From a bacterium (lineage in GTDB: Bacteria > Krumholzibacteriota > Krumholzibacteriia > Krumholzibacteriales > WJIX01), in NCBI GenBank assembly GCA_021160845.1, contig JAGHBT010000196.1:1-8297 (forward strand): a DNA stretch of 8,297 nucleotides, read 5' to 3'. Each line of letters starts with the position of its first letter. The stretch's first letter is position 1. Both the position numbers and the translations under genes were made by a program. A model generated the notes under the pieces. That model made no database searches and had not been told where the DNA came from. It was given only the letters and a program-made list of their open reading frames with translations. Below are positions 6,388 through 8,297 of this stretch, in pieces.

Positions 6388-7083
6388 ATGCACAATAAAT
6401 CACTTTTAACCAGGGGTATTATTCGGACTTTCGACATAGTAGCCAGTCTTACGGGACTTATTATCCTCTCACCTTTTATACTGGCAATCGCTGCCGCCAT
6501 AAAGCTGCAGGATGGTGGTAAAATATTATTCATACAGGAAAGAGCCGGTCTTAACGGAACAACTTTCAGAATCTACAAATTCCGTTCTATGATTGAAGGA
6601 TCGTCAAAAATTGGACTCTTTATTCATGGACAAAATGACAATAGAATAACCCCTATCGGGAAATATTTAAGACTTAGCAGCATAGACGAAATCCCGCAGC
6701 TAATAAATGTACTTAAAGGTGAAATGAGTATAGTAGGGCCACGGCCCGCTTTCCCTGACCATATTAATAAATACTCGGCATGCCAGATGACGAGGCTTAA
6801 TGTAAGACCGGGCATTACCGGATGGGCTCAAGTAAATGGAAGAAATTCACTATCCTGGTCCGAAAAAATAGAGTATGACATTTGGTATGTGGAGAAGAGA
6901 TCGTTTCTAATGAACATGAAGATAATGTTTCTTACACTCCCCGTACTTTTTAAAAAAAATGGATTGTATGCAAGTGAGAAAAATTTCTCTTTCAACCCAA
7001 ATATAAGCGAACCCAAGCCCGCAACAAATCATCAAGAAGCTCCACCGGCTACCACAGTGCACCATCAAGTTGTAAATCAATAG
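6388..7083 (+). CDS. Small phosphoglycosyl transferase (bacterial sugar transferase family)
   Basis: 231 residues, ATG with AAGGGG at 6377-6382, 5 bases away. Family knowledge: monotopic membrane enzymes (PglC, and the C-terminal domain of WcaJ/WbaP) that move a sugar phosphate from a UDP-sugar to undecaprenyl phosphate, starting a capsule, O-antigen, exopolysaccharide or glycoprotein glycan. Residues 13-38 form the re-entrant hydrophobic helix with its Ser-Pro break (LSP, 27-29). Then come FIQERAGLNG (48-57), YKFRSM (63-68), the catalytic Asp-Glu pair D100-E101 in SSIDEIPQLINVLKGEMS, VGPRP (116-120), and RPGITGWAQVNGRN (140-153). The short length, with no N-terminal multi-pass domain, fits the PglC-like class. 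The last ~27 residues are a Pro/Thr/His-rich tail beyond the catalytic core. The sugar cannot be read from the sequence. No glycosyltransferases are adjacent, so its glycan locus is elsewhere or it is an orphan. TAG stop. Confidence 0.93.
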   Translation: MHNKSLLTRGIIRTFDIVASLTGLIILSPFILAIAAAIKLQDGGKILFIQERAGLNGTTFRIYKFRSMIEGSSKIGLFIHGQNDNRITPIGKYLRLSSIDEIPQLINVLKGEMSIVGPRPAFPDHINKYSACQMTRLNVRPGITGWAQVNGRNSLSWSEKIEYDIWYVEKRSFLMNMKIMFLTLPVLFKKNGLYASEKNFSFNPNISEPKPATNHQEAPPATTVHHQVVNQ

Positions 7084-7115
7084 GCATTCGGCAGATGCGA
7101 ATAAATGTTTAGAAT

Positions 7116-7859
7116 CTATCCTTTCACCATATTTATGAAATTGCGCAGAATAGCGAGCGCCCCAGGCGTTTCCCTTATCGATGAGACAATATTTTCGTAC
7201 TCCCGCTTCTTTTCGGGAAATTGATCCTTTCTCAATAAGGAATTCTTGTACATGCCGGCCAACTGCCTCAGCTGCTGAGAATTTATCTCCGGATGAGGCT
7301 GCAGGCCATAGGCCTTTCCGATCGAAAAAGCCTGGACAGGAGTCATCCGGTTAAAGGCCAACTTCAGGGCGCCCTCAGGAAGACGTGACACATGAGTTCT
7401 GTGTGTCAGATTCATCAACTCACCGGACTTTAACCCCTTGAAAAGCTCACTTTTTTCTCCCTCATGGGTAAAGTAAACAGGTATACTTCCCATCTCCAAC
7501 CCTCTCGGATTGGGAATTACTTCTCCACCGAGAGCAACCGCGAGAGCATGATGCCCGAAACAAATTCCAAGAATCCATGTATTGAGGCTGTGAGCTAAAC
7601 GGATAAAGTCAAGCATAGGAAGAATCCACGGTTTGTTTTCAAAAACAGCCCCGGAACTTCCGGAAATCATAACACAATTTCCATCTTCACAAACCTCTTC
7701 AGGTTCAGGTAGAATACCGGAAACACCATCATATACCGAAAGCTCGACCCATTTAGTAACACCCAGAACATCTAAGGAATCACGAAGCCAATCACTGCTT
7801 ACTGTACCATCCGGCAACTTAAAATCGGTTACATCTATAAAATGAACATGAACTTTCAT
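7116..7859 (-). CDS. Class I glutamine amidotransferase (GMP synthase glutaminase-like)
   Basis: 247 residues from ATG 7859; TAG stop. A TTG at 7898 is in frame but would overlap the upstream acylphosphatase gene by 17 bases, so ATG, 22 bases after that gene's stop, is preferred. The ribosome site is weak (GAAG), so translational coupling is possible. Stand-alone GATase1 proteins release ammonia from glutamine through a Cys-His-Glu triad. Visible here are the nucleophile Cys100 in ILGICFGHHALA, His189 and Glu191 in GLQPHPE, and ISGSSGAVFENKPWILPMLDFI (65-86) as in GMP-synthase-like amidotransferases. The C-terminal 50 residues are a helical, charged extension. No synthetase domain or obvious acceptor gene is nearby, so the amidated substrate is unknown. 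A non-glutamine peptidase role of the same fold (gamma-glutamyl hydrolysis) cannot be excluded. Confidence 0.88.
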   Translation of the reverse strand: MKVHVHFIDVTDFKLPDGTVSSDWLRDSLDVLGVTKWVELSVYDGVSGILPEPEEVCEDGNCVMISGSSGAVFENKPWILPMLDFIRLAHSLNTWILGICFGHHALAVALGGEVIPNPRGLEMGSIPVYFTHEGEKSELFKGLKSGELMNLTHRTHVSRLPEGALKLAFNRMTPVQAFSIGKAYGLQPHPEINSQQLRQLAGMYKNSLLRKDQFPEKKREYENIVSSIRETPGALAILRNFINMVKG

Positions 7860-7881
7860 TTCTTCATTTCGCGCGTTAAGA

Positions 7882-8151
7882 CTAGAACCTAATCCCAAAG
7901 CCTTGATAATTTTCCCCCGAAGAAAGGGGCTCAGTCTCGATTGCTGTCACACTTGAAGCTGCGGACCCTTTTTTCAATCTGGCGAGGAATACCTCGATCA
8001 TATCCCGATCCCCCTCGACTTCCGCTTCAACAGTGCCATCAGGCAAATTACGGACGAACCCTTCAAGCCCGGATTCCCGGGCGGCGCGCCTCGTAAAATA
8101 TCTGAATCCAACACCCTGAACAATCCCCCTTGCTATAATGTGAAGCCTGAT
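7882..8151 (-). CDS. acyP: Acylphosphatase with an apparent AUC start codon
   Basis: 89 residues if translation begins at the ATC codon 8151-8149; TAG stop at 7884-7882. Acylphosphatases hydrolyse carboxyl-phosphate bonds in small cytoplasmic metabolites. With the first codon read as Met, the protein begins (M)RLHIIARGIVQGVGFRYF, aligning end to end with the family. The phosphate-binding loop QGVGFR holds catalytic Arg17, and GFVRNLPDGTVE holds catalytic Asn35; GFGIRF ends the protein as usual. The length is normal. The frame has no ATG, GTG or TTG between the upstream TAA (8166-8164) and a TTG at residue 36, which would remove both catalytic residues. AAGGAGGG (8163-8156) lies 4 bases before the ATC, the spacing seen for other genes here. 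It is therefore a real gene with either a rare AUC start or a base error (ATG read as ATC). It is followed 22 bases later by the amidotransferase gene, probably in one transcript. Confidence 0.87.
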   Translation of the reverse strand: MRLHIIARGIVQGVGFRYFTRRAARESGLEGFVRNLPDGTVEAEVEGDRDMIEVFLARLKKGSAASSVTAIETEPLSSGENYQGFGIRF

Positions 8152-8155
8152 TTTT

Positions 8156-8163
8156 CCCTCCTT
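8156..8163 (-). promoter_or_regulatory. Ribosome binding site that fixes the acylphosphatase start
   Basis: AAGGAGGG on the minus strand, the strongest ribosome site in this half of the window, lies 4 bases from the ATC codon. Its position points to that codon as the start, because no standard start codon is within reach. Confidence 0.75.
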
Positions 8164-8297
8164 TTACAAACTTATTTCTAACTATTCGTTTCAATAAAGG
8201 GGCCAATCACCTTATGTCCCGCATTCTTATACTAACAATAATAATATTCTATACCAGCAATAAAATATACTTTCTCCAATAATTATCATATTACAAA
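8164..8297. other. AT-rich region upstream of acylphosphatase, no gene seen
   Basis: These 134 bases to the end of the window hold no supported gene. On the minus strand there is an extended -10-like TGGTATAGA (about 8258-8250) without a matching -35 at 17 bases, so I do not assign a promoter. The operon promoter presumably lies here. Confidence 0.4.

Noticed and set aside
7084..7102. Hairpin ATTCG/CGAAT between the convergent sugar transferase and amidotransferase genes
   Set aside because: The stem is only 5 base pairs with a competing pairing and no T-run, so I do not call it a terminator.
7860..7898. TTG start at 7898 for the amidotransferase
   Set aside because: It overlaps the end of the acylphosphatase gene, and the added residues do not resemble the family. 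ATG 7859 begins directly before the first beta strand.

Overview
The window is a chromosomal stretch of a Gram-negative-type, moderately AT-rich bacterium. It carries ordinary housekeeping genes, good AGGAGG-type ribosome sites, a lipoprotein signal and a periplasmic HtrA-type protease. No gene gives a firm taxonomic assignment. The inositol-3-phosphate synthase variant and the unrecognised lipoprotein would fit an uncultivated FCB-group-like lineage, but that is inference. There is no sign of phage, insertion sequences, CRISPR or RNA genes.

Layout from left to right. The 3' end of a class I fructose-1,6-bisphosphatase gene (+) enters at base 2. A 378-base AT-rich gap follows, holding a candidate promoter and two related palindromes. 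Next is a 383-residue lipoprotein of no family I recognise (+), with glycine/aromatic repeats at its C-terminus and a clear terminator. A LysR-type regulator (-) and inositol-3-phosphate synthase (+) are divergently transcribed from a shared 162-base regulatory region. An HtrA/DegP-type serine protease gene (-) is interrupted by a TGA exactly at the glycine codon after the catalytic serine. A small membrane phosphoglycosyl transferase (+) diverges from it. Last is a two-gene minus-strand unit of acylphosphatase followed by a class I glutamine amidotransferase.

The genes do not form one pathway. The clearest functional link is the LysR/ino1 divergent pair, where the regulator probably controls its neighbour and itself. 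The protease promoter region has an ECF-sigma-like -35 element, which would fit envelope-stress control. The sugar transferase would start assembly of a lipid-linked surface glycan.

I see no convincing new multi-gene system. The strongest oddities are at single codons. One is the in-frame UGA inside the GNSGG active-site motif of HtrA. The other is an apparent AUC start codon on the acylphosphatase gene, placed at normal distance from a near-perfect ribosome site; no standard start codon exists near the 5' end of that frame. Both can be explained by one G substitution on the coding strand, so a base-calling or assembly error must be excluded first.
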